From Halobacillus sp. A5 (lineage in GTDB: Bacteria > Bacillota > Bacilli > Bacillales > Halobacillaceae): a DNA stretch of 64,000 nt. Positions 28,050 to 37,215 of this stretch are shown here, one piece after another; positions within the stretch are counted from its first letter, which is position 1, and each line of letters starts with the position of its first letter. A program made the translations under genes and the position numbers. The DNA is taken from the NCBI RefSeq assembly GCF_024189315.1, contig NZ_JAIZEO010000001.1, positions 682,001 through 746,000 of the forward strand. Reading direction: 5' to 3'. Under the pieces are notes generated by a model. That model searched no databases and was not told the origin of the DNA. It saw nothing but the letters and a program-made list of their open reading frames with translations.

Positions 28050-29096
28050 TTATTTCCCCTCCTTCTTAAACCTGAGAATAAACCAGCGTATCATATAACT
28101 TGACGCGACAAAGAAAATAATAAGTGCAATGACGATTTCCACAAGCTCAGTAGGAACACCTGCGACTGTCGGCATGTTTAAAGCACCTATCTTTAAAATT
28201 CCAAATAAGAAAGCTGCCAAAACTACACCTAATGCCGTATTTGCACCTAATAAGGCAACTGCAATCCCTTCAAAACCAATATTCGTAAACCCTGATTTCG
28301 CAGCCAGGTAGCCATATGTTCCCAACCCTTCCATCGCCCCTGCTAAACCAGCAAATGCACCGGAAATCATCATCGCAAGGACAATGTTCTTTCCTACACT
28401 CATACCGGCATAATTAGAAGCATGTGGGTTGTAACCTACAGACCGGAGCTCGAAGCCTCTTGTTGTTTTATTAAGGATAAACCACATAATAACAGCCATT
28501 ATTAGAGCAATGAATATCCCGTAGTGCATTCTGGAGTAAAATGTCATTTCAGCGAGCCATTCCGATGCAAGGGAAGCAGATCCAGCCACCCTTTCAGTCT
28601 GATCTTCTCCATCAGTAATAACGTGGCGGACAATAGCATTTGTCGAATAAAGAGCAATATAATTCATCATAATTGTCACTATAACTTCATGCACACCCAG
28701 CTTTGCCTTTAAAATACCAGGGATGAAGCCCCAGAATGCTCCGGCAGCAGCTGCTGCAATGATAGCGAGAGGTAAGTGGACCGCCATAGGAAGGTCAATG
28801 GCCACCCCTACCCAGACAGAGGCCAGCCAGCCGACAAACACTTGGCCTTCCACCCCTATATTTAATAAACCTGTCCGCAATGCAAAGGCTACTGCTAAAC
28901 CAGACAATATATATGGAGTAACCATCCTTATGGTTTCCCCAAAGAAGTAACTGTCTCCAAAAGCACCTTCCCACAAAGCCCCATAGCCTAAAACAGGGTT
29001 ATATCCAAAAATAAGCATAATTACAGCGCCGACAAGAAGTCCGAGAATAACTGAAATAATGGGAATAAGTATATTAATCGTACGGTTAGTAAACAT
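28050..29096 (-). CDS. nupP: Nucleoside ABC transporter permease NupP
   Basis: A 348-residue permease with about ten membrane helices and NIGVEGQVFVG as the family motif. It overlaps the nupO stop by one base (TAATG). It pairs with NupQ in the importer membrane domain. B. subtilis has the same nupNOPQ order at another chromosomal site. Confidence 0.93.
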   Translation of the reverse strand: MFTNRTINILIPIISVILGLLVGAVIMLIFGYNPVLGYGALWEGAFGDSYFFGETIRMVTPYILSGLAVAFALRTGLLNIGVEGQVFVGWLASVWVGVAIDLPMAVHLPLAIIAAAAAGAFWGFIPGILKAKLGVHEVIVTIMMNYIALYSTNAIVRHVITDGEDQTERVAGSASLASEWLAEMTFYSRMHYGIFIALIMAVIMWFILNKTTRGFELRSVGYNPHASNYAGMSVGKNIVLAMMISGAFAGLAGAMEGLGTYGYLAAKSGFTNIGFEGIAVALLGANTALGVVLAAFLFGILKIGALNMPTVAGVPTELVEIVIALIIFFVASSYMIRWFILRFKKEGK

Positions 29097-30631
29097 TACT
29101 CAGCACCCGCTTTCTTAGCTGTATTCCCGGCCATTAATAAGCCGAGCTGCTGCTCATTTGTCTCTTCGGGATTTACCTCAGCAATGATCTGGCCGTCAAA
29201 CATCACGGCAATACGATCGCTTAAATTTATAATTTCATCCAGCTCAAATGACAATAGAAGAACAGCTCTTCCTTTGTCTCTCTCTTCTATTAACTTACGG
29301 TGGATGAACTCAATCGCACCAACATCAAGGCCTCGGGTTGGCTGAGCAGCTATAATTAAGTCAGGAGACCTGTCGATTTCTCTTCCTATAATAGCTTTCT
29401 GCTGATTTCCTCCAGAAAGAGCCCTTGCTTTAGTCATTTCATTAGGTGTACGTACATCGTATTCACTTATTAAAGACTTGGCTTTTTCATAAATATGTTT
29501 AAAATTCATGATCCCTTTTTTGGAAAAAGGCTGTTGATAATAGGTTTGAAGTACCATATTATCTCCAATCGGAAAATCCAGAACCAAACCGTACTTATGC
29601 CTGTCCTGCGGTATATGAGAGATTCCAGCCTGCGTTACTTTTCTAGTAGATAGATTTGTAATCACTTTATCATGGAGCTGAATGGCACCAGAGTCTGATT
29701 TTCTTAAACCAGTTATAGCTTCGATTAATTCTGACTGGCCATTTCCATCAATCCCTGCTATGCCTACGATTTCACCCGCTCGAACTTCCAAATTCAACCC
29801 TTTCACCATATTCACATTTCTAAAATCTTTTACATATAAATCCTTTATAGTAAGAAACGTTTCTTTAGGCTCAGCTGGTTTTTTCTCTGTTTTAAAACTT
29901 ACTTCTCTACCGACCATTAAAGAAGCAAGTTCATTTGGGTTCGTCTCGCTTACATTCACTGTGCCGATCCCTTCACCTTTACGAATAACGGTACATCGAT
30001 CGCACACTTCCATAATTTCTTTTAACTTGTGGGTAATAAGTATAATAGATTTACCTTCTTTAACGAGGCTTTGCATTATGTCGATTAACTCTTTAATTTC
30101 CTGTGGAGTAAGCACTGCTGTTGGTTCATCAAAGATTAGAATATCGGCTCCTCTGTATAACGTTTTTAAAATTTCAACACGCTGCTGCATACCTACAGAT
30201 ATGTCACGAATTTTAGCTTTGGGATCTACGTTTAATCCATAACGTTTAGAAAGTTCAGATACTTCTTTTTCAGCTTTCTTTATGTCGACCGCTGCTCCTT
30301 TCCTTGGTTCACTGCCGAGGACGATATTTTCGGTTACGGTAAATGTTTCAACTAACATAAAATGCTGGTGTACCATCCCGATTCCTAAACGGTTCGCCAC
30401 ATTAGGATCTGTAATATTAACTTTATTTCCACGCACTCTTATTTCGCCTTTTTCCGGCTGATAAAGACCAAATAGAACATTCATCAGTGTTGATTTTCCA
30501 GCACCGTTTTCCCCGAGCAAAGCATGAATCTCTCCTTGCTTCACTTGTAAATTGATATTATTGTTTGCAACGATACCAGGGAATTCTTTACGGATATTCA
30601 ACATTTCTATAACGTAATCCATTTTTCCCAT
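29096..30631 (-). CDS. nupO: Nucleoside ABC transporter ATP-binding protein NupO
   Basis: A 511-residue fused double ATPase. The first half has GENGAGKST and the degenerate signature ISVGMQQRVEI. The second half has a degenerate Walker A (GIDGNGQSE) and a good signature LSGGNQQK, the asymmetry typical of sugar/nucleoside importers. GGGGTG precedes the start. A terminator separates it from the lipoprotein gene, so it should be made in lower amount than the binding protein. Confidence 0.94.
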   Translation of the reverse strand: MGKMDYVIEMLNIRKEFPGIVANNNINLQVKQGEIHALLGENGAGKSTLMNVLFGLYQPEKGEIRVRGNKVNITDPNVANRLGIGMVHQHFMLVETFTVTENIVLGSEPRKGAAVDIKKAEKEVSELSKRYGLNVDPKAKIRDISVGMQQRVEILKTLYRGADILIFDEPTAVLTPQEIKELIDIMQSLVKEGKSIILITHKLKEIMEVCDRCTVIRKGEGIGTVNVSETNPNELASLMVGREVSFKTEKKPAEPKETFLTIKDLYVKDFRNVNMVKGLNLEVRAGEIVGIAGIDGNGQSELIEAITGLRKSDSGAIQLHDKVITNLSTRKVTQAGISHIPQDRHKYGLVLDFPIGDNMVLQTYYQQPFSKKGIMNFKHIYEKAKSLISEYDVRTPNEMTKARALSGGNQQKAIIGREIDRSPDLIIAAQPTRGLDVGAIEFIHRKLIEERDKGRAVLLLSFELDEIINLSDRIAVMFDGQIIAEVNPEETNEQQLGLLMAGNTAKKAGAE

Positions 30632-30672
30632 ACACCCCTTTTATATGCGACCATTGTCTCCCCATATTGCCC

Positions 30673-30727
30673 TAAAAAATCATCAAATGAAGAGATCCGG
30701 AATACTTCTCTTCATTTGATGATTTTC
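30673..30727 (-). terminator. Terminator between the BMP lipoprotein gene and nupO
   Basis: A perfect 16-bp stem (30679-30694 and 30708-30723; core CATCAAATGAAGAG) followed by six T. As an intercistronic terminator it would allow excess lipoprotein over the transporter. Confidence 0.9.
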
Positions 30728-30774
30728 ATAGATGCATAGGACTAATTTCCTTAGCCCCATACATCCATGGTCCA

Positions 30775-31890
30775 CTATAGTGAGCTTTCAAATTCTTCTA
30801 ATTCTTCATCTGTACTAGGAACTTCAACCTCACCATTTGAGATTTTCTCTTTCCACTCTTCCACTTCAGAAACTATATCTTCCGTCATGGCGTCTTCATT
30901 TGTCTTAGCGATACTAATTGCATCATCATCAAGACCATACTCCATAACTTCTCCTCCAGGGAAGTCACCTTCCATCGTTAAAGAAGCTACTTCGTTGACA
31001 GCTACGTCGACTCGTTTCACCATAGAAGTTAACGTAATATTATTTCCGTCAATTTCCCCTTCCTCATGTTGGTCACGGTCAACCCCGATCACCCAGAGAT
31101 CCTCGTCAGGATTGTTTTGCTTTCTGTCTTTTGCTTCAGCAAACACTCCATTCCCTGTAGCACCGGAAGCGTGATAGATGACATCGATGTCATTGTTATA
31201 CATATTAGATGCAATTAATTTTCCTTTATCGGCTGCGGCAAAGCTCTCAGCGTATTGTCTATCAATTTCAATATCTGGATTTACTGACTTCGCACCAGCT
31301 ACATAACCTGATTCAAATTTTCTAATCAAGTCGCCATCTTCACCGCCGACAAACCCGATCTTATCTGTTTCAGTTTTAAGAGCAGCAGCAACACCCGCCA
31401 GGAAAGATCCTTCATGCTCTTTAAATGTAATGCTTACAATATTGTCCCCTTCTGTTACTGAGTCAACTAGACCAAAGTTGGTTTCAGGGTTTTGCTCTGC
31501 TACTTCTTCAAGAGCAGGCTGTAGTAAGTATCCAATTCCGTAGATTAAGTTAAAATCTTGGCGTACTAAACGACTTAAATTAGTAGTGTAGTCACCTTCG
31601 CTGTCAGACTGAGCGTAATCGTATCCTTCTCCCTCTTCAAGACCATTCTCATCACCGAACGCCTGCAGCCCTTCCCATGAGGATTGGTTGAAAGATTTAT
31701 CATCAACGCCCCCAACATCTGTAACCATAGCCACTGAGAAGTCATCATCAGCAGCAGCTTCTTCTCCGCCTTCCTCAGAAGAGTCTCCGCCATCACCGCT
31801 CGATTCACCCTCCTCAGATGAACCACAAGCAGCAAGTACGAAACCAATCGAAAGCAATAATGCCAAAATCAGCAGAAAACGACTTTTCAA
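30775..31890 (-). CDS. BMP-family nucleoside-binding lipoprotein
   Basis: A 371-residue extracytoplasmic solute-binding lipoprotein, the NupN equivalent of the importer encoded just downstream. The signal peptide ends in lipobox VLAAC with the lipidated C22. An Asp/Glu/Ser/Gly linker (about 23-50) follows, then the BMP domain (VAMVTDVGGVDDKSFNQSSW). The start is TTG at 31890, with AGGGGGT eight bases upstream. A nine-codon frame with a far stronger ribosome site lies at 31937-31966. The likely ligands are purine nucleosides. Confidence 0.93.
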   Translation of the reverse strand: MKSRFLLILALLLSIGFVLAACGSSEEGESSGDGGDSSEEGGEEAAADDDFSVAMVTDVGGVDDKSFNQSSWEGLQAFGDENGLEEGEGYDYAQSDSEGDYTTNLSRLVRQDFNLIYGIGYLLQPALEEVAEQNPETNFGLVDSVTEGDNIVSITFKEHEGSFLAGVAAALKTETDKIGFVGGEDGDLIRKFESGYVAGAKSVNPDIEIDRQYAESFAAADKGKLIASNMYNNDIDVIYHASGATGNGVFAEAKDRKQNNPDEDLWVIGVDRDQHEEGEIDGNNITLTSMVKRVDVAVNEVASLTMEGDFPGGEVMEYGLDDDAISIAKTNEDAMTEDIVSEVEEWKEKISNGEVEVPSTDEELEEFESSL

Positions 31891-31936
31891 AACGATTACC
31901 CCCTAAATTTGTTAAGTATTACGAAAATTCAAACAA

Positions 31937-31966
31937 CTAAAATTTTTTAAACGTCCCTGCAGACAT
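31937..31966 (-). CDS. Candidate nine-residue peptide (leader) MSAGTFKKF
   Basis: Minus-strand ATG at 31966 runs nine codons to TAG. It is preceded by AAGGAGGTGAGG (31967-31978), almost the full complement of the 16S tail. It lies between the ymfC stop (31995) and the lipoprotein TTG start (31890). Such a strong site on so short a frame suggests real translation, perhaps a regulatory leader. No family is recognised. Confidence 0.4.
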   Translation of the reverse strand: MSAGTFKKF

Positions 31967-31994
31967 CCTCACCTCCTTAAAATTCAAGGTAAAA

Positions 31995-32720
31995 CTACAC
32001 ACGTCTTCTTAGAACATGGAAACTAAATTTGTCCGCTCGAAAATAATTAGAGGACAATAGAATAGGTTCGTCGTCTTTTGTATAATGCATTTGTTTAAGC
32101 AGCAGTAATGCTTGATCGGGTTCGCAATTTAAAATAGGGGAAATCTTCTCGTGATAGCCGATAGGTTCAATATCTGTAACCGCATAGCTGATCGTCTTTC
32201 CTGTAAAACGTTCGAGAATCCCGAAAAGGGAATCTGCTTCTCTAACTTGATCAATAGGAATAAGTCCTTCTGGAATTCTATCTTTACAGTAGACAACGGG
32301 CTGTTGATCAGCTGTTCTCACACGCTCAACTTTGGCTAACATATGTATTGCTACAGGGGAGAATCGCTGACGTTCATCTTCGGTGGGTTCTATTAGTTCC
32401 GCAGATAAATACTGTGAGCCGGGAACCATTCCTGATTTTGAAATCATACCGGTTACAGTGTCTAATTCTTCAATACCTGAAGTAAAGACAGGCTTAGGAT
32501 TAACAAACGTTCCAACCCCATGCCTTCTCGTCACGATATTTTCTTCCTCAAGAATTCTAAGAGCTTCTCTCAAAGTGGCTCTTGAAACTCCTAAAGACTT
32601 AGACAATTGGAACTCTGATGGAAGTTTTTCTTTTTCTAAATACACACCATTTTCAATATCTCTTTTGATCTGCTCTATCACTTGTAAGTACAAGTGACGT
32701 GTATCCTGCCTGATCGACAT
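31995..32720 (-). CDS. ymfC: GntR-family (HutC subfamily) regulator YmfC
   Basis: A 241-residue repressor. The winged-helix DNA-binding domain spans about residues 5-72 ([22 protein letters not shown]), and the UTRA-type effector domain about 90-240. ATG 32720 ([10 protein letters not shown]) follows GGAG by eight bases; an in-frame GTG at 32729 is too close to it. It lies after spoIIIE as in B. subtilis but here adjoins the nucleoside importer, making it a candidate regulator of that cluster. A near-palindrome centred on CCTATAGG (32744-32751) just upstream may be its own operator. Confidence 0.9.
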   Translation of the reverse strand: MSIRQDTRHLYLQVIEQIKRDIENGVYLEKEKLPSEFQLSKSLGVSRATLREALRILEEENIVTRRHGVGTFVNPKPVFTSGIEELDTVTGMISKSGMVPGSQYLSAELIEPTEDERQRFSPVAIHMLAKVERVRTADQQPVVYCKDRIPEGLIPIDQVREADSLFGILERFTGKTISYAVTDIEPIGYHEKISPILNCEPDQALLLLKQMHYTKDDEPILLSSNYFRADKFSFHVLRRRV

Positions 32721-32740
32721 AACTTTCACTCCAAATCTAT

Positions 32741-32754
32741 TTGCCTATAGGTAA
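32741..32754. promoter_or_regulatory. Possible ymfC operator
   Basis: TTGCCTATAGGTAA is palindromic at six of seven pairs around a perfect CCTATAGG. It is followed by the tandem ATCTGAC repeat (32758-32771). The position is about 21 bases upstream of the ymfC start. Confidence 0.3.
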
Positions 32755-32893
32755 GAGATCTGACATCTGACGTTCGACACATCATATTCGAGAATAATAT
32801 AACACTTTTCTTTAAATAAATAAATAGAATTAGGACATTTTTATCGAATAGTACACATATTTATTAAATCAGAATATTAAAATTATTAAAATA

Positions 32894-32929
32894 TTGTAAA
32901 AAAACTGATGCTATGTAAGCATCAGTTTT
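32894..32929 (-). terminator. Terminator overlapping the spoIIIE stop codon
   Basis: Perfect 12-bp stem AAAACTGATGCT/AGCATCAGTTTT (32901-32912 and 32918-32929). The spoIIIE stop (32922-32924) lies inside the right arm; on the minus strand seven T follow. Confidence 0.9.
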
Positions 32930-35207
32930 GGCTTTCTTCAACTGTATTAGTTACAAGTACAGTACGAGGTTTACTTCCTTCATAAGGACCTACTACTCCA
33001 TTATCCTCCATTGCATCTATTAACCTGGCTGCTCGCGTATAACCCACACGAAATCTTCTTTGAATCATTGAAACACTTGCGCTCTGCATTTCAATAACCA
33101 TCTGCACGGCTTCAGGATACAAATCATCGTCCACCTCTGTATAGGATTCAGATTCTTCATCTGGTATCATTTCTTCCTGATACTGGGCTTTTTGCTGTTC
33201 GACACAGAAATTAACGATCCGTTCTACCTCATCATCGGAAAGAAAAGCCCCTTGAACACGTGTCGGCTTATTCGATCCTACAGGAGTAAATAACATATCC
33301 CCTCTTCCCAGCAGTTTTTCTGCACCACCGGTATCCAGGATCGTTCTGGAATCTGTTTGAGAAGAAACACTAAAAGCAATTCTGGATGGAATATTAGCTT
33401 TAATCACACCTGTAATTACATCTACTGAAGGACGTTGAGTAGCAATAATTAAATGAATCCCTGCGGCACGGGCCATTTGGGCTAAACGTGTTATCGCATC
33501 TTCTACGTCATTTGAGGCGACCATCATTAGATCCGCTAACTCATCTACAAGTACGATAATGTAAGGAAGAAAAGGCTGGTCATCCTCATTTTCCCGATTA
33601 TGCCTTTTAATATATTCGTTATATCCCTCTATATTTCGAGTACCGGACTCAGAAAACAAATCGTAGCGCCGTTCCATCTCCGAAACAACCTTCATCAAAG
33701 CACGTGATGCTTTTTTCGGGTCCGTCACAACCGGCGCTAACAAATGTGGAATTCCATTATAAACATTCAGTTCTACCTTCTTCGGGTCAATCATCATCAT
33801 TTTGACTTCATGAGGTTTGGCCCGCATAAGAACACTGGTAATAATCCCGTTAATACAAACACTTTTACCGCTGCCTGTCGCCCCTGCGACGAGAAGGTGA
33901 GGCATTTTATTCAGTTCAGCCATTACTGCTTCCCCGGAAATATCGCGGCCGAGAGCAAAGCTGAGCTTAGCATCCGGGTGCGCTTTCCCTTGTTCCAGAA
34001 CTTCTCTGAGCGACACCATGGAAACTTCCTGGTTGGGGACTTCAATGCCTACGGCTGACTTACCTGGTATCGGAGCTTCTATACGAATATCTTTCGCAGC
34101 CAGCGCCAACGCAAGATCATCATTTAAGTTGACAATTTTACTAACCTTTACTCCTACATCAGGATACACTTCATATTTAGTTACTGAAGGCCCTACATGT
34201 ACCTTTGTAACTTTAGCTTTAACACCAAAGCTTTGAAACGTCTGCTCTAATTTCTTAACTGTCGCTTGAATGTGAGCCCTGCCTTGACTTTGTGGACTGG
34301 AAGTAGGTTCGTCCAGAAGTTCATAACCCGGAAGTCTGTAATCAGGGTTTTCAAGTTCAGCAGTATTCATAGTTTTATCTAAATCCGCTTCACCCTTAGC
34401 TGCTCCTGTATCCTCGGGAACCTCAGTTTTTTGATAGGCCTGTTCAGTGAAATCTTGAATGATAGGTTCATAGTCTTCTTCGACAGCAGAAGCCTGTTCA
34501 GGTTCGACAATAGGAACATCATTTGAAGCGGAGGGTTCCACTCTACGCTCTTCCTGGCTCTGTTTTTTATCTTTCCTGACTTGTCTGTTTTCTTTAAAAC
34601 GGCTGTATGATTCTTTGCTTTTATCGGTGAAGTAGGCAAGTAATTCGCCGATAGAGCGTTCCGTAAAAAACATAGCACCGATAATAAATAGAAACATGGA
34701 AAATATAACTGATCCTGTCGCCGAAAATAAATAATACGTGATGAGCAGTAAAAAGGCACCAATCATTCCTCCACCTATACTGGTCGAGGACATCTCCCCT
34801 CTCATCATCAAAATTAGCCGGTCCCAGGTTAGTTCAAAAACTCCCCCATTATTATTTAAGTCAGGTGCCAGTGTCTGCACGTGGGTAAAGAGCAGCAGAG
34901 CTGCCAGCATAATATATATTCCAACGAGCCGTTTATGTAGAAAATGCGGCCATTTTCTTTTAATCATCAAATAAATACCTGTAATTAAGAAAAATATCGA
35001 GGCCGTAAAATACCATACTCCCAGTAATACCTGCCAGATTCGTTCTAATCCCCCGGGAATAGCCCCTTCGCTGATTAGGGAGGCACCGCTGCCGAATACA
35101 GCTATAAATATAAAAAATACACCAACGAGCTCAAATTTCACGTGCTGTTTTAAGGCAGATTTCTTTTTTCTTGATTTCGTTTTTTTCTTTCTTGCCACTG
35201 GTGACAC
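32922..35207 (-). CDS. spoIIIE: DNA translocase SpoIIIE/FtsK
   Basis: SpoIIIE pumps the chromosome into the forespore across the sporulation septum. The 761-residue protein has a basic N-terminus, four membrane helices (about residues 25-190), a variable acidic linker, and the RecA-like motor with Walker [13 protein letters not shown] and Walker [15 protein letters not shown]-terminal gamma winged helix ([20 protein letters not shown]) reads the polar sequence. It follows tepA-ylzJ, as in B. subtilis. Confidence 0.96.
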   Translation of the reverse strand: MSPVARKKKTKSRKKKSALKQHVKFELVGVFFIFIAVFGSGASLISEGAIPGGLERIWQVLLGVWYFTASIFFLITGIYLMIKRKWPHFLHKRLVGIYIMLAALLLFTHVQTLAPDLNNNGGVFELTWDRLILMMRGEMSSTSIGGGMIGAFLLLITYYLFSATGSVIFSMFLFIIGAMFFTERSIGELLAYFTDKSKESYSRFKENRQVRKDKKQSQEERRVEPSASNDVPIVEPEQASAVEEDYEPIIQDFTEQAYQKTEVPEDTGAAKGEADLDKTMNTAELENPDYRLPGYELLDEPTSSPQSQGRAHIQATVKKLEQTFQSFGVKAKVTKVHVGPSVTKYEVYPDVGVKVSKIVNLNDDLALALAAKDIRIEAPIPGKSAVGIEVPNQEVSMVSLREVLEQGKAHPDAKLSFALGRDISGEAVMAELNKMPHLLVAGATGSGKSVCINGIITSVLMRAKPHEVKMMMIDPKKVELNVYNGIPHLLAPVVTDPKKASRALMKVVSEMERRYDLFSESGTRNIEGYNEYIKRHNRENEDDQPFLPYIIVLVDELADLMMVASNDVEDAITRLAQMARAAGIHLIIATQRPSVDVITGVIKANIPSRIAFSVSSQTDSRTILDTGGAEKLLGRGDMLFTPVGSNKPTRVQGAFLSDDEVERIVNFCVEQQKAQYQEEMIPDEESESYTEVDDDLYPEAVQMVIEMQSASVSMIQRRFRVGYTRAARLIDAMEDNGVVGPYEGSKPRTVLVTNTVEESQN

Positions 35208-35220
35208 CTCCGATCATGTT

Positions 35221-35267
35221 GAAAAGAAGAGGATGCCGTGTGCTGAATTCAGCTACGACATCCCTTT
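35221..35267 (-). terminator. Imperfect terminator after ylzJ
   Basis: On the minus strand AGGGATG-CGT-GCTGAA pairs imperfectly with TTCAGC-ACG-CATCCT around the palindromic GAATTC, followed by CTTCTTTTC. Confidence 0.5.
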
Positions 35268-35302
35268 TCTCTCTCCCTGATTATACCACAGGCTTAGGAT
35301 TG

Positions 35303-35512
35303 TTAGTAGCCCAGCCATTGTCCTGGTTGTAAAGATGGGTCCATATAATCCTGAGGATCAGTAGATAATAATTGAATAATTTGTTTTTTACCATTGCCAT
35401 GATCAAAGCATTTGACCTGTGTATTGTTAAAAGTTTCATAAACAATAGAATTTTCCGCCTCGTTTTGAGGGAATACATCATACTCACTAAGCGGGGTATA
35501 TAGAATCGTCAT
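35303..35512 (-). CDS. ylzJ: YlzJ-like small protein
   Basis: A 69-residue soluble protein beginning [15 protein letters not shown] and ending [12 protein letters not shown]. It corresponds to the YlzJ family found after tepA in Bacillus. Function unknown. It overlaps the tepA stop by four bases (ATGA-type), so expression is coupled to tepA. Confidence 0.85.
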   Translation of the reverse strand: MTILYTPLSEYDVFPQNEAENSIVYETFNNTQVKCFDHGNGKKQIIQLLSTDPQDYMDPSLQPGQWLGY

Positions 35513-36243
35513 TGAACCACCTTCTGTTCGCCTTTGTTCGCTTCAATAAATCCATTCAGTTTGTTCATTGCTTCTTTCACACCGCCGACAGCATCAATTA
35601 AACCTACGTCAACTGCTTTCTGACCGACGACGTTTGTACCGATGTCACGGGAAAGGTTCCCTTTTTCAAACATTAACTCCTTAAATTTTTCTTCTTCTAC
35701 ATTGGAGTGCCTTGTAACAAAGTTAATCACACGGTCCTGCATTTTATCCATGTATTCAAATGTCTGGGGAACACCTATGACTAATCCGTTAAGACGAATA
35801 GGGTGGATGGTCATTGTTGCTGTTTCTGCAATAAACGAATAATCAGCAGCTACTGCAATAGGAACTCCAATGGAATGACCCCCTCCGAGAACGATGGATA
35901 CAGAAGGTTTTGATATGGATGCAATCATCTCAGAAATGGCTAACCCTGCTTCTACGTCGCCGCCAACTGTATTTAATAAAACCACAAGTCCTTCAATCTT
36001 AGGATTTTGTTCGATTGCGATCAGCTGAGGAATGAGATGTTCGTATTTCGTTGTCTTATTTTGAGCAGGCAGCTGAACATGACCTTCCACCTGCCCGATA
36101 ATAGGAAGGACATGAATATTAGAATCCCCAGCATTTGCTACGTTGGACTGACCAAGCTGTTGAATTTTATCAACTAATTCCGATTGGTCTTTTGATTCAT
36201 CTTTATCTTTATCAGTCTGTTCGTTATTCTGATGTTCACTCAT
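35509..36243 (-). CDS. tepA: TepA, ClpP-like serine protease homologue
   Basis: A 244-residue ClpP/crotonase-fold protein. The putative nucleophile is the serine in GGGHSIG, and a histidine follows in [20 protein letters not shown] resembles the oxyanion-loop region. B. subtilis TepA was described as translocation-enhancing and is associated with germination proteolysis; the substrate here is not known. ATG 36243 (MSEHQNNEQ) follows GGAG by about ten bases; the frame is open to 36303, but that part overlaps the dapA terminator's T-run. In B. subtilis rnjB lies between dapA and tepA; here it is absent. Confidence 0.92.
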   Translation of the reverse strand: MSEHQNNEQTDKDKDESKDQSELVDKIQQLGQSNVANAGDSNIHVLPIIGQVEGHVQLPAQNKTTKYEHLIPQLIAIEQNPKIEGLVVLLNTVGGDVEAGLAISEMIASISKPSVSIVLGGGHSIGVPIAVAADYSFIAETATMTIHPIRLNGLVIGVPQTFEYMDKMQDRVINFVTRHSNVEEEKFKELMFEKGNLSRDIGTNVVGQKAVDVGLIDAVGGVKEAMNKLNGFIEANKGEQKVVQ

Positions 36244-36300
36244 TAGGTTCGTGCTCCTTTCATACTTTGTCTTAGTATGAATCAGAACTGTTGAAACATA

Positions 36301-36333
36301 CAAAAAAACAGCAAAGCGTTAACTTTGCTGTTT
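36301..36333 (-). terminator. Terminator overlapping the dapA stop codon
   Basis: Perfect 11-bp stem AAACAGCAAAG/CTTTGCTGTTT (36306-36316 and 36323-36333). The dapA stop (36319-36321) is in the loop; on the minus strand the stem runs into T7. Confidence 0.9.
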
Positions 36334-37200
36334 CAATCCTGTCATGAGCTGCTGAATCACTTCACGTTCCTCAGCAGTTACCGGAACAAGCGGCAAGCGT
36401 ACTCCGCCTGTATCAAGTCCTTTGATTTGCAGAGCTGTTTTCACTGGAGATGGTGAAGGTGCCATAAACATCCCTTTTAATATAGGAAGCAGTTTACGAT
36501 GAAGCGCGGCTGCTTCTTTCCCTTTGCCTTCATCATACAGTTTCAGCATTTCCTGCATTTCTAAGCCCACAACGTGTGAAGAAACTGAAATTATCCCATT
36601 TCCTCCGATAGCATATATAGGTAATGTTAAATTGTCATCTCCACTGTAAAGTGTGAAATCATCAGGGGTATTTTCTATGATTCTCGCCATACTGTCTAAG
36701 TCCCCTGTGGCTTCCTTTACTGAAACAATGTTTGGAACCTTAGACAATTCAAGAATGGTATCCACGTTAATACGCACAGCAGATCTGCCGGGGATATTAT
36801 AAAGCATAACAGGTATGGTTATGGATTCAGCAATTGTTTTGAAGTGCTCATACAGCCCCCGTTGGTTTGGTTTATTATAATAAGGGGTTACAAGCATAAC
36901 AGCATCCACTCCCACTGCTGCTGCTTTCTCAGATAACAAAATGGAACCGTGAGTATCATTACTGCCCGTTCCCGCTATAACTGGAACACGGCCATTTACC
37001 GTTTGGACGACATGATCCCAAAGAGCCACCTTTTCTTCAATTGTTAATGTTGGAGACTCACCCGTTGTTCCTGCTACAACCAACCCGTCTGTCCCATGAT
37101 CGATCAAATATTCCACTAATGCAGTGGTTTTATTTAAGTCTAAATTGCCGTGGTTATCAAAAGGGGTAACCATAGCAGTTAACACTTTACCAAAATCCAC
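36319..37200 (-). CDS. dapA: 4-hydroxy-tetrahydrodipicolinate synthase
   Basis: DapA condenses pyruvate with aspartate semialdehyde, the entry to lysine, meso-diaminopimelate and dipicolinate. The 293-residue TIM-barrel has the Schiff-base lysine K162 in VSVKEATGD, Y134 in MLYNIPGRS, and the substrate-binding GTTGESPTL. It is the last gene of spoVFA-spoVFB-asd-dapG-dapA and ends inside its own terminator hairpin. Its product feeds dipicolinate synthase encoded in the same cluster. Confidence 0.96.
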   Translation of the reverse strand: MDFGKVLTAMVTPFDNHGNLDLNKTTALVEYLIDHGTDGLVVAGTTGESPTLTIEEKVALWDHVVQTVNGRVPVIAGTGSNDTHGSILLSEKAAAVGVDAVMLVTPYYNKPNQRGLYEHFKTIAESITIPVMLYNIPGRSAVRINVDTILELSKVPNIVSVKEATGDLDSMARIIENTPDDFTLYSGDDNLTLPIYAIGGNGIISVSSHVVGLEMQEMLKLYDEGKGKEAAALHRKLLPILKGMFMAPSPSPVKTALQIKGLDTGGVRLPLVPVTAEEREVIQQLMTGLKQQS

Positions 37201-37215
37201 GCCCTATTTCCCCTT

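Noticed and set aside
34379-34762. 127-codon minus-strand frame within spoIIIE
   Set aside because: Alternate frame of the variable linker of spoIIIE; no similarity to known proteins.
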